Below, in pieces: positions 56,515-64,000 of a DNA stretch of 64,000 nt. The DNA lies in the NCBI GenBank assembly GCA_028823345.1, contig JAPKBR010000006.1:37849-101848 (forward strand), written 5' to 3'. The stretch is from Planctomycetota bacterium. Lineage in GTDB: Bacteria; Planctomycetota; UBA1135; GCA-002686595. Below the pieces are notes generated by a model, which had not been told where the DNA came from, did no database searches, and worked only from the letters and a program-made list of their open reading frames with translations. The position numbers and the translations under genes are program-made. Position 1 is the first letter of the stretch. Every line of letters begins with the position of its first letter.

Positions 56515-56556
56515 AAGCGCGGGGCGGCCTCTTTTGGTCGCCCCGCGCTTCTTTTT
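56515..56556 (+). terminator. Strong Rho-independent terminator of the small membrane protein unit
   Basis: AAGCGCGGGGCG (56515-56526) with GCC pairs with GG-T-CGCCCCGCGCTT (to 56550), closed by a TCTTTT loop and followed by CTTTTT (56551-56556). It is the clearest intrinsic terminator in the window and isolates the two small genes as their own transcription unit. Confidence 0.92.
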
Positions 56557-56605
56557 CGCCCCGAGGCCTTTGTTCCGAACCCCATCGAGCTAGAATCCTC
56601 AGCCC

Positions 56606-57109
56606 ATGGTCATCTCCACCTTGCATGTCGAAGGCCTGATCGCAGGCGCCCCGCTGTTGTATTCCTCGGCGGATTTGGAGGCTCTCGATGTCAGCGCGCA
56701 GATTACCGATGTGGGTGCGCACGTTCCGGGGCGCGCTGGGCGTGGCGTGTTGTTCCGTGCCCTGTTTGATGTGCGCGGGCTTTTGGAAAACGCCCGATGG
56801 GTAGAGTTGTCCTCCGAAGAGGGGGATTTTGTAGTTTCGCTTCCCATCGAAGAGGTGGCCGAGCAGGGGCTCCTTTGGTACGCGGGCACGGAGGGATTTT
56901 TGACCTCCGATGATGGGGGGCCTTTTAGGCTTTTGATTCCCGGCTACCGGGATGCATGCGCAAACCTCAAGCATTTGGCTCACATCTGCTTCATGGACAG
57001 GCCCGGGCGGGATACCCGTCCCACCAGCCGCGCCAGTCATGCAGTCCATCACGAGGCCACGGACTCACCCGCGGGGCATGACGGGCACGACTGCCAGCTG
57101 GAGCTCTAG
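56606..57109 (+). CDS. Small molybdopterin-binding (sulfite-oxidase-like) domain protein with His-rich tail
   Basis: In this 167-residue protein, VSAQITDVGAHVPGRAGRGV, FVVSLPIEEV, GLLWYAG, GGPFRLLIPGYRDACANLKHLAHICFMD follow the second half of the sulfite oxidase/YedY molybdopterin-binding fold. It is much shorter than a full enzyme and lacks the N-terminal pterin-binding part, so it may be a divergent or non-catalytic version. The last ~30 residues contain HAVHH and GHDGHDC, a likely metal-binding tail. The PAP2 gene starts directly at its stop. Confidence 0.6.
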   Translation: MVISTLHVEGLIAGAPLLYSSADLEALDVSAQITDVGAHVPGRAGRGVLFRALFDVRGLLENARWVELSSEEGDFVVSLPIEEVAEQGLLWYAGTEGFLTSDDGGPFRLLIPGYRDACANLKHLAHICFMDRPGRDTRPTSRASHAVHHEATDSPAGHDGHDCQLEL

Positions 57110-57850
57110 TTGGGCATCCTGTTGACAAAGTTGCGCGCCCGCTTGGATCTTCTTCCCGAACGCCAAGAACGAGTTCTCTTGGGTGTGGCGGTGGGGTTGT
57201 TTCTCTGCCTCTACAGTCCGATCAATTACTTGGCCGGGTCCTGGCCAGCTGGGTCTGCCGAAACCCCATTGGACCGCGCGATCCCCTTTGCGCCCCAATG
57301 GGTTTTTATCTACGCCCTGCTCTATTTGCTGTTGCCCCTACCCCTGGTGTTGCCGTCCACGCGCCCGGCATTCAGGCGCATTTGCGCTGCTTTTGTCCTG
57401 ACCAGCGCCGTGAGCTTCGTGGTGTTTCTGTTCTTTCCCGTGCACATGGATCTGCGGCCTATGGAGTTGGATGGGGGCGTCTTTGCGGAGTGGATGCTGA
57501 AGGTGATTCACCAGGTCGATACCCCGGCAAATTGCCTGCCCTCCTTGCATGTGTCCCTTTCCCTGCTAGCGGCCCTGAGTGCTTGGAGCCTCGACCGGAG
57601 AGTGGGTCGCATCGCAATCCCGCTCGCCATTGTGGTTGCCTTCTCGACTCTGTTCGTCAAGCAGCATTGGGCTTGGGACGTGATCAGCGGTTGGGCCCTG
57701 GGCTTATTCAGTTGGGCGCTCTTGGTTCGCGATCCCAACAACGCCCGCTTGGCTCCCGGGCGCCGGGGCGTGCACTGCTTGCTCGTGGGGCAGGTGCTTT
57801 TGTTTCTTGGGGCATGGGGCGTTTTTGCCCTGGACCTGCTGCCCTTTTGA
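57110..57850 (+). CDS. PAP2-family membrane lipid phosphatase
   Basis: This protein of about 246 residues has six predicted TM helices and the PAP2 signature split as CLPSLHVSLSLLAA and KQHWAWDVISGWALG, with the two catalytic His. HMDLRP stands where the KxxxxxxRP block usually lies. It would dephosphorylate a lipid phosphate or undecaprenyl pyrophosphate, or act like the phosphatase in decaprenyl-phospho-arabinose synthesis, which would suit the DprE pair 3 kb upstream (inference). The start is either TTG 57110, abutting the previous stop, or TTG 57122. Confidence 0.83.
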   Translation: MGILLTKLRARLDLLPERQERVLLGVAVGLFLCLYSPINYLAGSWPAGSAETPLDRAIPFAPQWVFIYALLYLLLPLPLVLPSTRPAFRRICAAFVLTSAVSFVVFLFFPVHMDLRPMELDGGVFAEWMLKVIHQVDTPANCLPSLHVSLSLLAALSAWSLDRRVGRIAIPLAIVVAFSTLFVKQHWAWDVISGWALGLFSWALLVRDPNNARLAPGRRGVHCLLVGQVLLFLGAWGVFALDLLPF

Positions 57851-57857
57851 TGAGCCC

Positions 57858-58433
57858 TTAGCCCAGGAGCGCTTTGACCATCCGCTCGAGGGAAGGGTCG
57901 AGGCCTATGGCGAGAGCTTCGGGGCCGGTGAACCAGCGCAGGGCCTTGGACTCGGATGAGACCACGAACTCTGCCCCGCTGGGGGCAATGGCTAGATAGC
58001 GCACGTCCAAGTGGGCGTGGGCCGGTTCATCCTTGTGAGCGGGAATCGGGTGGATGTCAATGTCGAAGGGGGAGCTTGCGAATTCCGCGGGGGTGATGCC
58101 GCTCTCTTCGATCAACTCCCGTTGAGCTACGGCAGCGAGATCTCCCTCGCCATCCGCGTGCCCGCCGAATTGCAGCCAGAGGTTCAGTTTCCTGTGGTGG
58201 TGCAGCAGCACCCGTTGGCGACTGGCGTCAAGCAGCAAGCAGGATGCGGTTAGGTGTCCCGTGAGGCAGCTGCGGTGCAGGGCATCCTGGTGCTGGTCGA
58301 GGAACTCTAGGATGCGAGTGCGGTCTTCGGCTTGCTTGGGATCCGGGGCGAAAAAACCCGCCACGATGGCCCGTGCCCGTTGGATCTCCAACGGGTCCCC
58401 GGTTTGGGTTTCTTGACCGCTAAGGTCAACCAC
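57858..58433 (-). CDS. NUDIX hydrolase
   Basis: This 191-residue protein from GTG 58433, which overlaps the EttA stop by 8 nt; the frame is open further to 58544, giving a low-complexity Ser/Thr/Ala N-terminus that is probably not translated. The Nudix box is GGHADGEGDLAAVAQRELIEESG. REL-EE-G is intact, but the usual Glu before the helix is Gly (GEG rather than GDE). LNLWLQFGGHADG matches the branch of NUDIX enzymes often found as stand-alone house-cleaning hydrolases. The substrate is unknown. Confidence 0.83.
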   Translation of the reverse strand: MVDLSGQETQTGDPLEIQRARAIVAGFFAPDPKQAEDRTRILEFLDQHQDALHRSCLTGHLTASCLLLDASRQRVLLHHHRKLNLWLQFGGHADGEGDLAAVAQRELIEESGITPAEFASSPFDIDIHPIPAHKDEPAHAHLDVRYLAIAPSGAEFVVSSESKALRWFTGPEALAIGLDPSLERMVKALLG

Positions 58434-60093
58434 GGGTGAACTGACGGTGGGGGCCCGTGCGCTTGTCGATGTCCTCGCCGCGGTTGCGTTTCCAATCCTT
58501 ATAGGACTCGTAGTCCCCGTGATGGAAAGTGATTTGGCCGTCATCTTCGAAGGCCAAGATGTGGGTGGCCACGCGGTTCAAGAAATACCGGTCGTGGGTC
58601 ACGATGATCATGGAACCGGGATAGTGCTGAATGGCTTCTTCCAAAACCCTCAGGGTGTCCAAGTCCAGGTCGTTGGTAGGCTCGTCAAGAATGACCAGGT
58701 TGGCCGGTTCACGCAGCATCTTTGCCAGCAGCACTCGGTTGCGCATTCCGCCAGAGCATTCGGACAGTTGCCGCTGCTGGTCCTCGCCCTTGAAATTGAA
58801 GCGGGCCACATATGCCCGGGAGTCAATCGTGCCCGCGGCGAAGGGCAAGAGCAGGTTTCCGTCGGTGATGTTCTGGAAGACGGTCTGATCGTCCTGCAAG
58901 ACCGTGCGGCTTTGGTCCACGAAACTGAGTTGTACCGTGGAGCCCAGGGTTACCTCCCCATCGTCCGGGGTTTCTTGCCCGATGATGATCTTCATCAGGG
59001 TCGACTTGCCCTTTCCGTTGGCGCCGATCACGCCCAATTTGCCCTGGGGTGGAACTTCAAAGCTGAGGTTCTCGAACAGGGTGCGCCCGTCGTACCCCTT
59101 CTTGAGGTCGCGCACCTCGACCACCTTGTCACCCAGGCGCGGCCCGGGAGGGATTCGAAGGTCTACGGACTCCAATTGATCTTCTGCTCGTTCAGCGGCC
59201 ATATCCTGGTAGCGTTTGAGGCGTGCCTTGGATTGTTTTTGGCGGGCGGCGGGTGTGCGCCGAATCCACTCCAGTTCCCGGGCCAGAACTTTTTCCGTGC
59301 GCACGTTTTTTGCGTTGGAGGCGCTGTTTTCCCGCTGCTTTTGCTCTAGGTAGGCGGTGTAGTTGCCCTCGTAGGGTTTGGCTTTGCCGCGCTCGATTTC
59401 GAGCATCCAGTTGACCACGTTGTCCAAGAAGTACCGGTCGTGGGTGACCAGGATGACGCTGCCCTCGTAGGCGGCCAAGTGACCCTCTAGCCAAGCGATG
59501 GATTCCGAATCCAAGTGGTTGGTGGGTTCATCGAGCAACAGGATGTCCGGGTGTTCGAGCAACAACTGGCAAAGGGCCACCCGGCGGCGTTCACCCCCGG
59601 AGAGGTTGGTCACTGCACGGTCATCCGGGGGAACTTGCAGGGCGTGCTTTGCTTGGGTGAGGCGCGAGTCCAGATCCCAAATACCCTTGGCATCCATGTC
59701 GTGCTGCAGGCGGTCGTATTCAGTAGTGAGCTTCTCGGCCTCTGCGCCTTCGGCTTCGCCCATGAGGTTCATCACCTCGTAATAGCGAGCCTCCAATTCA
59801 CGCAGGTGCCCCACGGCCTCTTCGATGTTACCAGCGACGGTTTTGCTTTCGTCCAGCTCTGGTTCCTGGGAGAGGTAGCCCGTGGACTGGTCCCCAACGG
59901 GTTTAGCCGTGCCCTCAAAGGCGGTGTCGGACCCCGCGATGATACGCATCAGGGTGCTTTTGCCCGCGCCATTGAGGCCGATTAGGCCAATCTTGGCCCC
60001 TTCTAGAAAAGACAGGGTGATCCCTTTAAGGATTTCACGCTGGTCATAGAATTTGTGCAGATCCTGCACTTGGAAGACGATACGGTCGCTCAT
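58426..60093 (-). CDS. ettA: ABC-F translation factor EttA (energy-dependent translational throttle A)
   Basis: This 555-residue protein has exactly the length of E. coli EttA. It has two ABC domains: Walker A GLIGLNGAGKSTLMRI (~38-53) with LSGGERRRVALCQLLL and LLLDEPTNHLD, and Walker A VIGANGKGKSTLMKI (~350-365) with CSGGMRNRVLLAKML and VILDEPTNDLD. An arm and a linker (ENSASNAKNVRTEKVLARELEWIRR-type) lie between. It binds the ribosome E site and gates the first elongation step according to ATP/ADP. ATG 60093 (MSDRIVFQVQDLHKFY) is chosen over 60144. It is divergent from the aldehyde dehydrogenase gene. Confidence 0.93.
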   Translation of the reverse strand: MSDRIVFQVQDLHKFYDQREILKGITLSFLEGAKIGLIGLNGAGKSTLMRIIAGSDTAFEGTAKPVGDQSTGYLSQEPELDESKTVAGNIEEAVGHLRELEARYYEVMNLMGEAEGAEAEKLTTEYDRLQHDMDAKGIWDLDSRLTQAKHALQVPPDDRAVTNLSGGERRRVALCQLLLEHPDILLLDEPTNHLDSESIAWLEGHLAAYEGSVILVTHDRYFLDNVVNWMLEIERGKAKPYEGNYTAYLEQKQRENSASNAKNVRTEKVLARELEWIRRTPAARQKQSKARLKRYQDMAAERAEDQLESVDLRIPPGPRLGDKVVEVRDLKKGYDGRTLFENLSFEVPPQGKLGVIGANGKGKSTLMKIIIGQETPDDGEVTLGSTVQLSFVDQSRTVLQDDQTVFQNITDGNLLLPFAAGTIDSRAYVARFNFKGEDQQRQLSECSGGMRNRVLLAKMLREPANLVILDEPTNDLDLDTLRVLEEAIQHYPGSMIIVTHDRYFLNRVATHILAFEDDGQITFHHGDYESYKDWKRNRGEDIDKRTGPHRQFTRG

Positions 60094-60260
60094 GAGGGCA
60101 AAGAGGATAGCGATGCGGACAGCCTGGGTCATCTGTGGAGTCAATTCTTTGTGCCAGATTCTCCTCTACAGGCCTTGGGAGACCCCTGAGAAGCGGTTAT
60201 CCTCGGCGATTCGGATCACCCCGAAGAACTCTCTTCGAACCACCCAAGACATCAACAGAC

Positions 60261-61781
60261 ATGGACTTCCTCAAGCAACTCGGCATCAGCGGCGACCAAT
60301 CGGGCGCGTACGCAGGCACCTGGCTCAAAACAACCGGCGATTGGCTCGAGACCAAGAATCCCTCCACCGGCGAGGTCATCGGCCGCGTCCAACAGGCTAC
60401 TGCAGCTGAGTACGCCCAGGTTGTTACGGCCGCAGAAGAGGCCTTCACCCGCTTCCGGGCCATGCCGGGGCCCCTGCGCGGAGAACTGGTGCGCAAGATG
60501 GGCAATGCCATGCGCGAACAGAAGGATGCCCTCGGGCGCCTGATCACCTATGAGATGGGCAAGTCCGTGCAGGAGAGTTGGGGCGAGGTGCAAGAGTGCA
60601 TCGACATCGCCGACTTTGCCGTGGGCCTTTCACGCCAATGCTATGGCCTGACCATGCCGTCTGAGCGCCCCGGCCACCACATGCGCGAGACCTGGCAGCC
60701 CCTCGGGACCGTGGGCATCCTGACCGCATTCAACTTCCCCATGGCGGTTTGGGCTTGGAACTCCATGTTGGCCATGGTCTGCGGGGACTCCACCGTTTGG
60801 AAGCCCAGCCCCAAGACTCCCCTTTGCGCGATCGGCTTGGTCAATGTGATCCGGCCCGTGCTAGAGGCCGAGGGTCTTGGTGCCCTCGCCGGTTTGGTGA
60901 TCGGCAGCAACGATAATGTGGCCACGGCCATGATCGACGATTCGCGCATGCCCTTGATTTCCTTCACCGGTTCCACCGAGATCGGCAAGCTGGTGGCGGG
61001 CCGCGTGGCCTCGCGCATGGGGCGTTCCATCCTCGAGTGTGGCGGCAACAACGCGCTGGTGGTCATGGACGACGCGGATTTGGACTTGGTCCTGCCTGCG
61101 ATCTTGTTCGGTGCAGTGGGAACCGCCGGCCAGCGCTGCACCAGCACCCGCCGCGTCCTCTTGCACGATTCGATCTACGACGAGGTCAAGGATCGCTTGG
61201 TGCGGGCTTATTCCGACATCAAGGTTGGCGACCCCATGGATGAGAACATTCTATGCGGTCCCCTGATCGACAAGGCTGCTGTGCAGAGCATGGCTGATGC
61301 GCTCGAGTCCGTCACCGCAGCCGGGGGAACCGTGCTTTGTGGTGGTGGTGCCGCGGAAATGGAAGGGGCTCTTGCGGGGGGAAACTTTGTTGTCCCCGCT
61401 CTAGTGGAAGCTGAGAACTCCATGCAAATCGTGCAGGACGAAACGTTTGCACCGGTGCTGTATCTGATGCGCATCACCGATTTGGCCGACGCAATCGCCA
61501 TGCAAAACGATGTGCCCCAGGGCCTTTCCTCTGCCATCTTCACCGCCAGCGTACGCTCCGCCGAAGAGTTCATCTCAGCTGTGGGATCCGACTGCGGCAT
61601 CGCCAACGTGAACATCGGCACCTCGGGTGCCGAAATTGGCGGCGCCTTCGGGGGCGAAAAGGACACGGGCGGCGGCCGCGAATCGGGTTCCGATGCCTGG
61701 AAGGCGTACATGCGCCGTCAAACCAACACGGTTAACTGGTCCGCAGAATTGCCCCTGGCCCAGGGGATTAAGTTCGGCTGA
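60261..61781 (+). CDS. amaB: L-2-aminoadipate 6-semialdehyde / piperideine-6-carboxylate dehydrogenase (ALDH7-type)
   Basis: This 506-residue aldehyde dehydrogenase has the catalytic Cys C293 in AGQRCTSTRR and the general base E259 in ECGGNN. NAD binding is at FNFPMAVWAWNSML and FTGSTEIGKLV, and the C-terminal EIGGAFGGEKDTGGGRESGSDAWK is the ALDH7 signature. ALDH7/AmaB oxidises 2-aminoadipate semialdehyde to 2-aminoadipate, the step after lysine 6-aminotransferase, encoded at 18.9 kb. ATG 60261 (MDFLKQLG) is chosen; the frame is open to 60135. Confidence 0.9.
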   Translation: MDFLKQLGISGDQSGAYAGTWLKTTGDWLETKNPSTGEVIGRVQQATAAEYAQVVTAAEEAFTRFRAMPGPLRGELVRKMGNAMREQKDALGRLITYEMGKSVQESWGEVQECIDIADFAVGLSRQCYGLTMPSERPGHHMRETWQPLGTVGILTAFNFPMAVWAWNSMLAMVCGDSTVWKPSPKTPLCAIGLVNVIRPVLEAEGLGALAGLVIGSNDNVATAMIDDSRMPLISFTGSTEIGKLVAGRVASRMGRSILECGGNNALVVMDDADLDLVLPAILFGAVGTAGQRCTSTRRVLLHDSIYDEVKDRLVRAYSDIKVGDPMDENILCGPLIDKAAVQSMADALESVTAAGGTVLCGGGAAEMEGALAGGNFVVPALVEAENSMQIVQDETFAPVLYLMRITDLADAIAMQNDVPQGLSSAIFTASVRSAEEFISAVGSDCGIANVNIGTSGAEIGGAFGGEKDTGGGRESGSDAWKAYMRRQTNTVNWSAELPLAQGIKFG

Positions 61782-61836
61782 TGGGGGGCTGTCCAGGCGA
61801 TCCGAAGTCCTTTATATAGGGTGCTCTCGCATCGTA

Positions 61837-62007
61837 GTGTCAAGCACAAGAGCGCTGGCGATCGTGGCGGCGCTTTGCCTGGCACCCCTCTGGCCGATCC
61901 ACCATGTGCAGTTGCTTTTGCGGCGCTGGCAGCTTCTGGTCGAGCACCAACCAAAACCCCATTTGCGAGAGCGCGCGGGCCTGCTTCGAACGCGCCAATT
62001 GTGGTAG
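61837..62007 (+). CDS. Doubtful small ORF in convergent gap
   Basis: Between amaB and the convergent FG-GAP gene, a GTG-started 56-codon frame begins with a signal-like stretch (ALAIVAALCLAPLW) and ends RTRQLW. An overlapping frame (from 61904) is Cys-rich (MCSCFCGAG...). There is no good RBS. A TTTATATAG element at 61811 could be a promoter. It may be a remnant or no gene at all. Confidence 0.2.
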   Translation: MSSTRALAIVAALCLAPLWPIHHVQLLLRRWQLLVEHQPKPHLRERAGLLRTRQLW

Positions 62008-62051
62008 ATTGCGAGGGGAAGGGCTCCGATGGGTGTCAGCCTCCCTCGGGC

Positions 62052-63566
62052 CTAGTCCCGATCCACCCGAAAGAAGTACTGGTGCGGATTCCCGTCAGGG
62101 CAATCGGCCCGGCGCTCTGATTGGGTGGGCTTTTGCTTGTGAGGGCAGATCCATCCATGCTCCCAGTCTCCCGTCGAGAGCCTCAAGACCTGGGCGACCC
62201 CTCGGTCTTGTGGGCGCTCCCAGTCGCCTTCTCCACCGCTTCCAAGGAGTAGATATCCTTCTGGTCCAAGCTGACTTGGCCCGCTCATTGTGTGGTAGGT
62301 CTGGGCGTAAATCGGTCTGGGATGCCACTCGCGCAGAATTGCACCGGTTCTTCCCGACAGTAAGAGCAGCGTGGAGTAGGTTCCGTTGGGGGCAGAGAGC
62401 AGGAGGTCCGGCACCTGATCGAAGTCCATGTCGCTCACGAACATCATCGAGTTGCCGTAGGAATTTGCCGTACCTGGGCGAGTATTGGGGTCGCGGTGAG
62501 CGGAAGGCCCGAGGCAAGTCCAGCCATCTCCCACAACCTCGACCTGCTTTCCGATCGACAGCATGAGGGCGCCTCCTGCTCCATCTGGATACTTGGACAC
62601 CTCCTCAAGGACCATATTGTCTAGGGGCCGCGAGACCGCAACCAGAATGCGTTTTCCGTGCGCTCGAGCAACACACCGCACGGCGCGCCCGAGTTTCGGA
62701 GCATGGCCGTATTGTAGGTCGATCAGGCGTGGTTCCGAGTCCGACCCGTGGAGCGTCGCAAGAGTCAATCGGTCATGAGTCCATCCCACAGCCACAGCTT
62801 TGGTTGGAAGAGCGGATGGTCCATTTCGGATCCATGAGGCCGCGGCGATGCCCGATACTTGAGGGAGCGCTGCCACACGACTCTGCAGTGAGCCGTTTTC
62901 CTGCAAATAAACAACGTGCAGGGCGCCGGCAGAAGCAACCAGCAATTCTCCTTGGCCCTTCATCTCTCGGGTATCAAAGATTGCGCTGACATTTGGCAAT
63001 ACCGCTCGCTCTTTTCCCGAGGGAAAGGCGTACACATGCAGGACAGCATTGGCTCGATCGATGCACGCGGCAAAGAGTCCCTCACTCAGCTCCAGCATCC
63101 TCCAAGAGGGCCGATCTCGGGCGCTAAAGTAGTAGTCCTCTGGGCCCTGGGAAGTGAGGCTGAAGGGAACCACCATGCTCTTGAGTGGATCCGGTTGACC
63201 AAACTCATAGAGCAGTAGGGCGCCTCCGATATCAGGACGCTCATTCGGCACCCCACTGCGTCGGTCTTCCTGCATCCCCGTCGCATAGGTGATGAAACGC
63301 ATGCGCGGCACCGCCCTGCCCTCCTCCGGTTCCAGGGGCGAGTCGCAGAGGTACTGCACTTGCCGAAACCCACCCCCATAGAAGGTCCTCTCTTGACCCG
63401 TGCCGACGGCACCTGGTTTTTGGGCCGGTGAAACTCTCGTATCTGCGGGAATCCGTCGCGCCAAGGAGAACGAAGGTGAACAGGCAGCAACCAGCCCCAG
63501 GAGCCAACACCAGCGGGGGAAGGAGTTCAACATGGGTCGAGTCACTTTGGGGTTCAGCAGGCTCAT
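62052..63566 (-). CDS. Secreted FG-GAP-like repeat protein
   Basis: This protein of about 504 residues has a signal peptide (WCWLLGLVAACSPSFSLA) and scattered FG-GAP-like blades (MMFVSDMDFDQVPDLLLSAPNGTYSTLLLLSGRTG; DRGVAQVLRLSTGD). The beta-propeller is integrin-alpha-like, with one clear Ca-binding DMDFDQVPD loop. ATG 63566 overlaps the stop of the upstream partial gene as ATGA; ATG 63533 (MLNSFPRWC) would give a shorter, more typical signal peptide. The function is unknown. Confidence 0.75.
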   Translation of the reverse strand: MSLLNPKVTRPMLNSFPRWCWLLGLVAACSPSFSLARRIPADTRVSPAQKPGAVGTGQERTFYGGGFRQVQYLCDSPLEPEEGRAVPRMRFITYATGMQEDRRSGVPNERPDIGGALLLYEFGQPDPLKSMVVPFSLTSQGPEDYYFSARDRPSWRMLELSEGLFAACIDRANAVLHVYAFPSGKERAVLPNVSAIFDTREMKGQGELLVASAGALHVVYLQENGSLQSRVAALPQVSGIAAASWIRNGPSALPTKAVAVGWTHDRLTLATLHGSDSEPRLIDLQYGHAPKLGRAVRCVARAHGKRILVAVSRPLDNMVLEEVSKYPDGAGGALMLSIGKQVEVVGDGWTCLGPSAHRDPNTRPGTANSYGNSMMFVSDMDFDQVPDLLLSAPNGTYSTLLLLSGRTGAILREWHPRPIYAQTYHTMSGPSQLGPEGYLLLGSGGEGDWERPQDRGVAQVLRLSTGDWEHGWICPHKQKPTQSERRADCPDGNPHQYFFRVDRD

Positions 63567-64000
63567 TTTCCCGAGCAACTACACTTGAAAGTTAGTTTGC
63601 CAGTCAAAGACAAATGGGCGGGATGGGACGGGTCTGCGGGATCGGCTGAAATCGTCACTTCAAGATCTGACTCAGTTGTCCCACCGGTTGGGCAGGCCAA
63701 CGAAAAACCCTGGACGTCTCCCCGGGGCCTACTGTTTCCCGGAAATGGTGTTCCGGGAGGGCTTGGTGCGATGCCGGAACTGGATGCAGTAACCGTCGTC
63801 TGAGGCCATCGATTGCCCGCAGCGTCGGTCGTATGCCATTCCTTGAAGGCTTCCGAACGTCTGGCCGCGGTTCCCCACGGATCATTCGGGCTCTTTCGGT
63901 ATTCGAGTTCAATATCCCAGATGAGGCCCCAATCACATGTGCCCTTGCCGCAAGGGACCCCAGTGCCGCTTGGGAGCGTGCTGACAACCTTCCACGCAAG
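63563..64000 (-). CDS. Unrecognised protein, C-terminal 145 residues (5' end beyond the window)
   Basis: On the minus strand the frame is open from base 64000 to TGA 63565-63563 with no Met codon, so its start lies to the right of the window. The fragment reads like real, probably secreted protein: WKVVSTLPSGTGVPCGKGT, CDWGLIWDIELEYRKSPNDP, EWHTTDAAGNRWPQTTVTA, LEVTISADPADPSHPAHLS, ending LTFKCSCSGK. Five Cys suggest disulfides. An ATGA overlap links it to the FG-GAP gene. No family is recognised. Confidence 0.7.
   Translation of the reverse strand, partial: LAWKVVSTLPSGTGVPCGKGTCDWGLIWDIELEYRKSPNDPWGTAARRSEAFKEWHTTDAAGNRWPQTTVTASSSGIAPSPPGTPFPGNSRPRGDVQGFSLACPTGGTTESDLEVTISADPADPSHPAHLSLTGKLTFKCSCSGK

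Overview
This 64 kb window is GC-rich, gene-dense bacterial chromosome. It contains no tRNA, rRNA, CRISPR array or insertion sequence that I could recognise. The gene content best fits a Planctomycetota-like or similarly deep-branching, Gram-negative-type bacterium. The reasons are many large secreted or lipoprotein-anchored proteins (HEAT repeats, FG-GAP/ASPIC, carboxypeptidase-regulatory repeats, a DUF5916 barrel), sulfatase-like enzymes, few strong Shine-Dalgarno sites, and many 4-nt overlaps between neighbouring genes. The phylum is my inference; no marker gene was compared.

Layout. 1-3.8 kb: C-terminal part of SMC (cut by the left edge) and a lipoprotein M28 peptidase. 3.9-9.5 kb: the PrkA kinase / YeaH (VWA) / SpoVR stress triad, then a Fe-S PD-(D/E)XK nuclease. 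9.5-15.3 kb: four overlapping glycosyltransferase genes, one of them a GT2-GT4 fusion. 15.3-18.6 kb (minus): rnpA-yidD-propeller lipoprotein-FixJ regulator-MBL hydrolase, tightly packed. 18.9-23.7 kb: lysine 6-aminotransferase, an MFS transporter and a DUF5916 protein. 23.8-25.9 kb (minus): a HEAT-repeat secreted protein whose signal peptide is separated from the body by one in-frame TGA. 26.2-33.4 kb: a propeller lipoprotein, L-2-hydroxyglutarate oxidase, thiC with a TPP riboswitch, and an MFS-PlsC-AMP ligase fusion. 33.4-40.1 kb: a FAD oxidase, a degenerate cyanophycinase-like protein, a NUDIX hydrolase, a thioesterase and a giant ASPIC/FG-GAP lipoprotein. 40.3-49.9 kb: a membrane M28 peptidase, GT39-TPR, a sulfatase-like enzyme, a carboxypeptidase-regulatory repeat protein and a RskA-domain protein. 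49.9-55.5 kb: a PcrA-type helicase, a DprE2/DprE1-like epimerase pair and a THUMP rRNA methyltransferase. 55.5-56.6 kb: an isolated unit of two paralogous small membrane proteins with a structured leader, a strong RBS and a strong terminator. 56.6-64 kb: a molybdopterin-domain protein, a PAP2 phosphatase, NUDIX, EttA, an aldehyde dehydrogenase matching the lysine pathway, an FG-GAP protein, and a partial gene running off the right edge.

Functional themes. Lysine catabolism is represented by Lat and the semialdehyde dehydrogenase, 40 kb apart, with LhgO possibly linked. Envelope and glycan assembly is represented by the GT operon, GT39, the DprE pair, PAP2 and the phospholipid acylation fusion. 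The two items most worth pursuing are the in-frame TGA in the HEAT gene, which has a hairpin placed where a bacterial SECIS would be, and the small membrane-protein pair with its structured leader.
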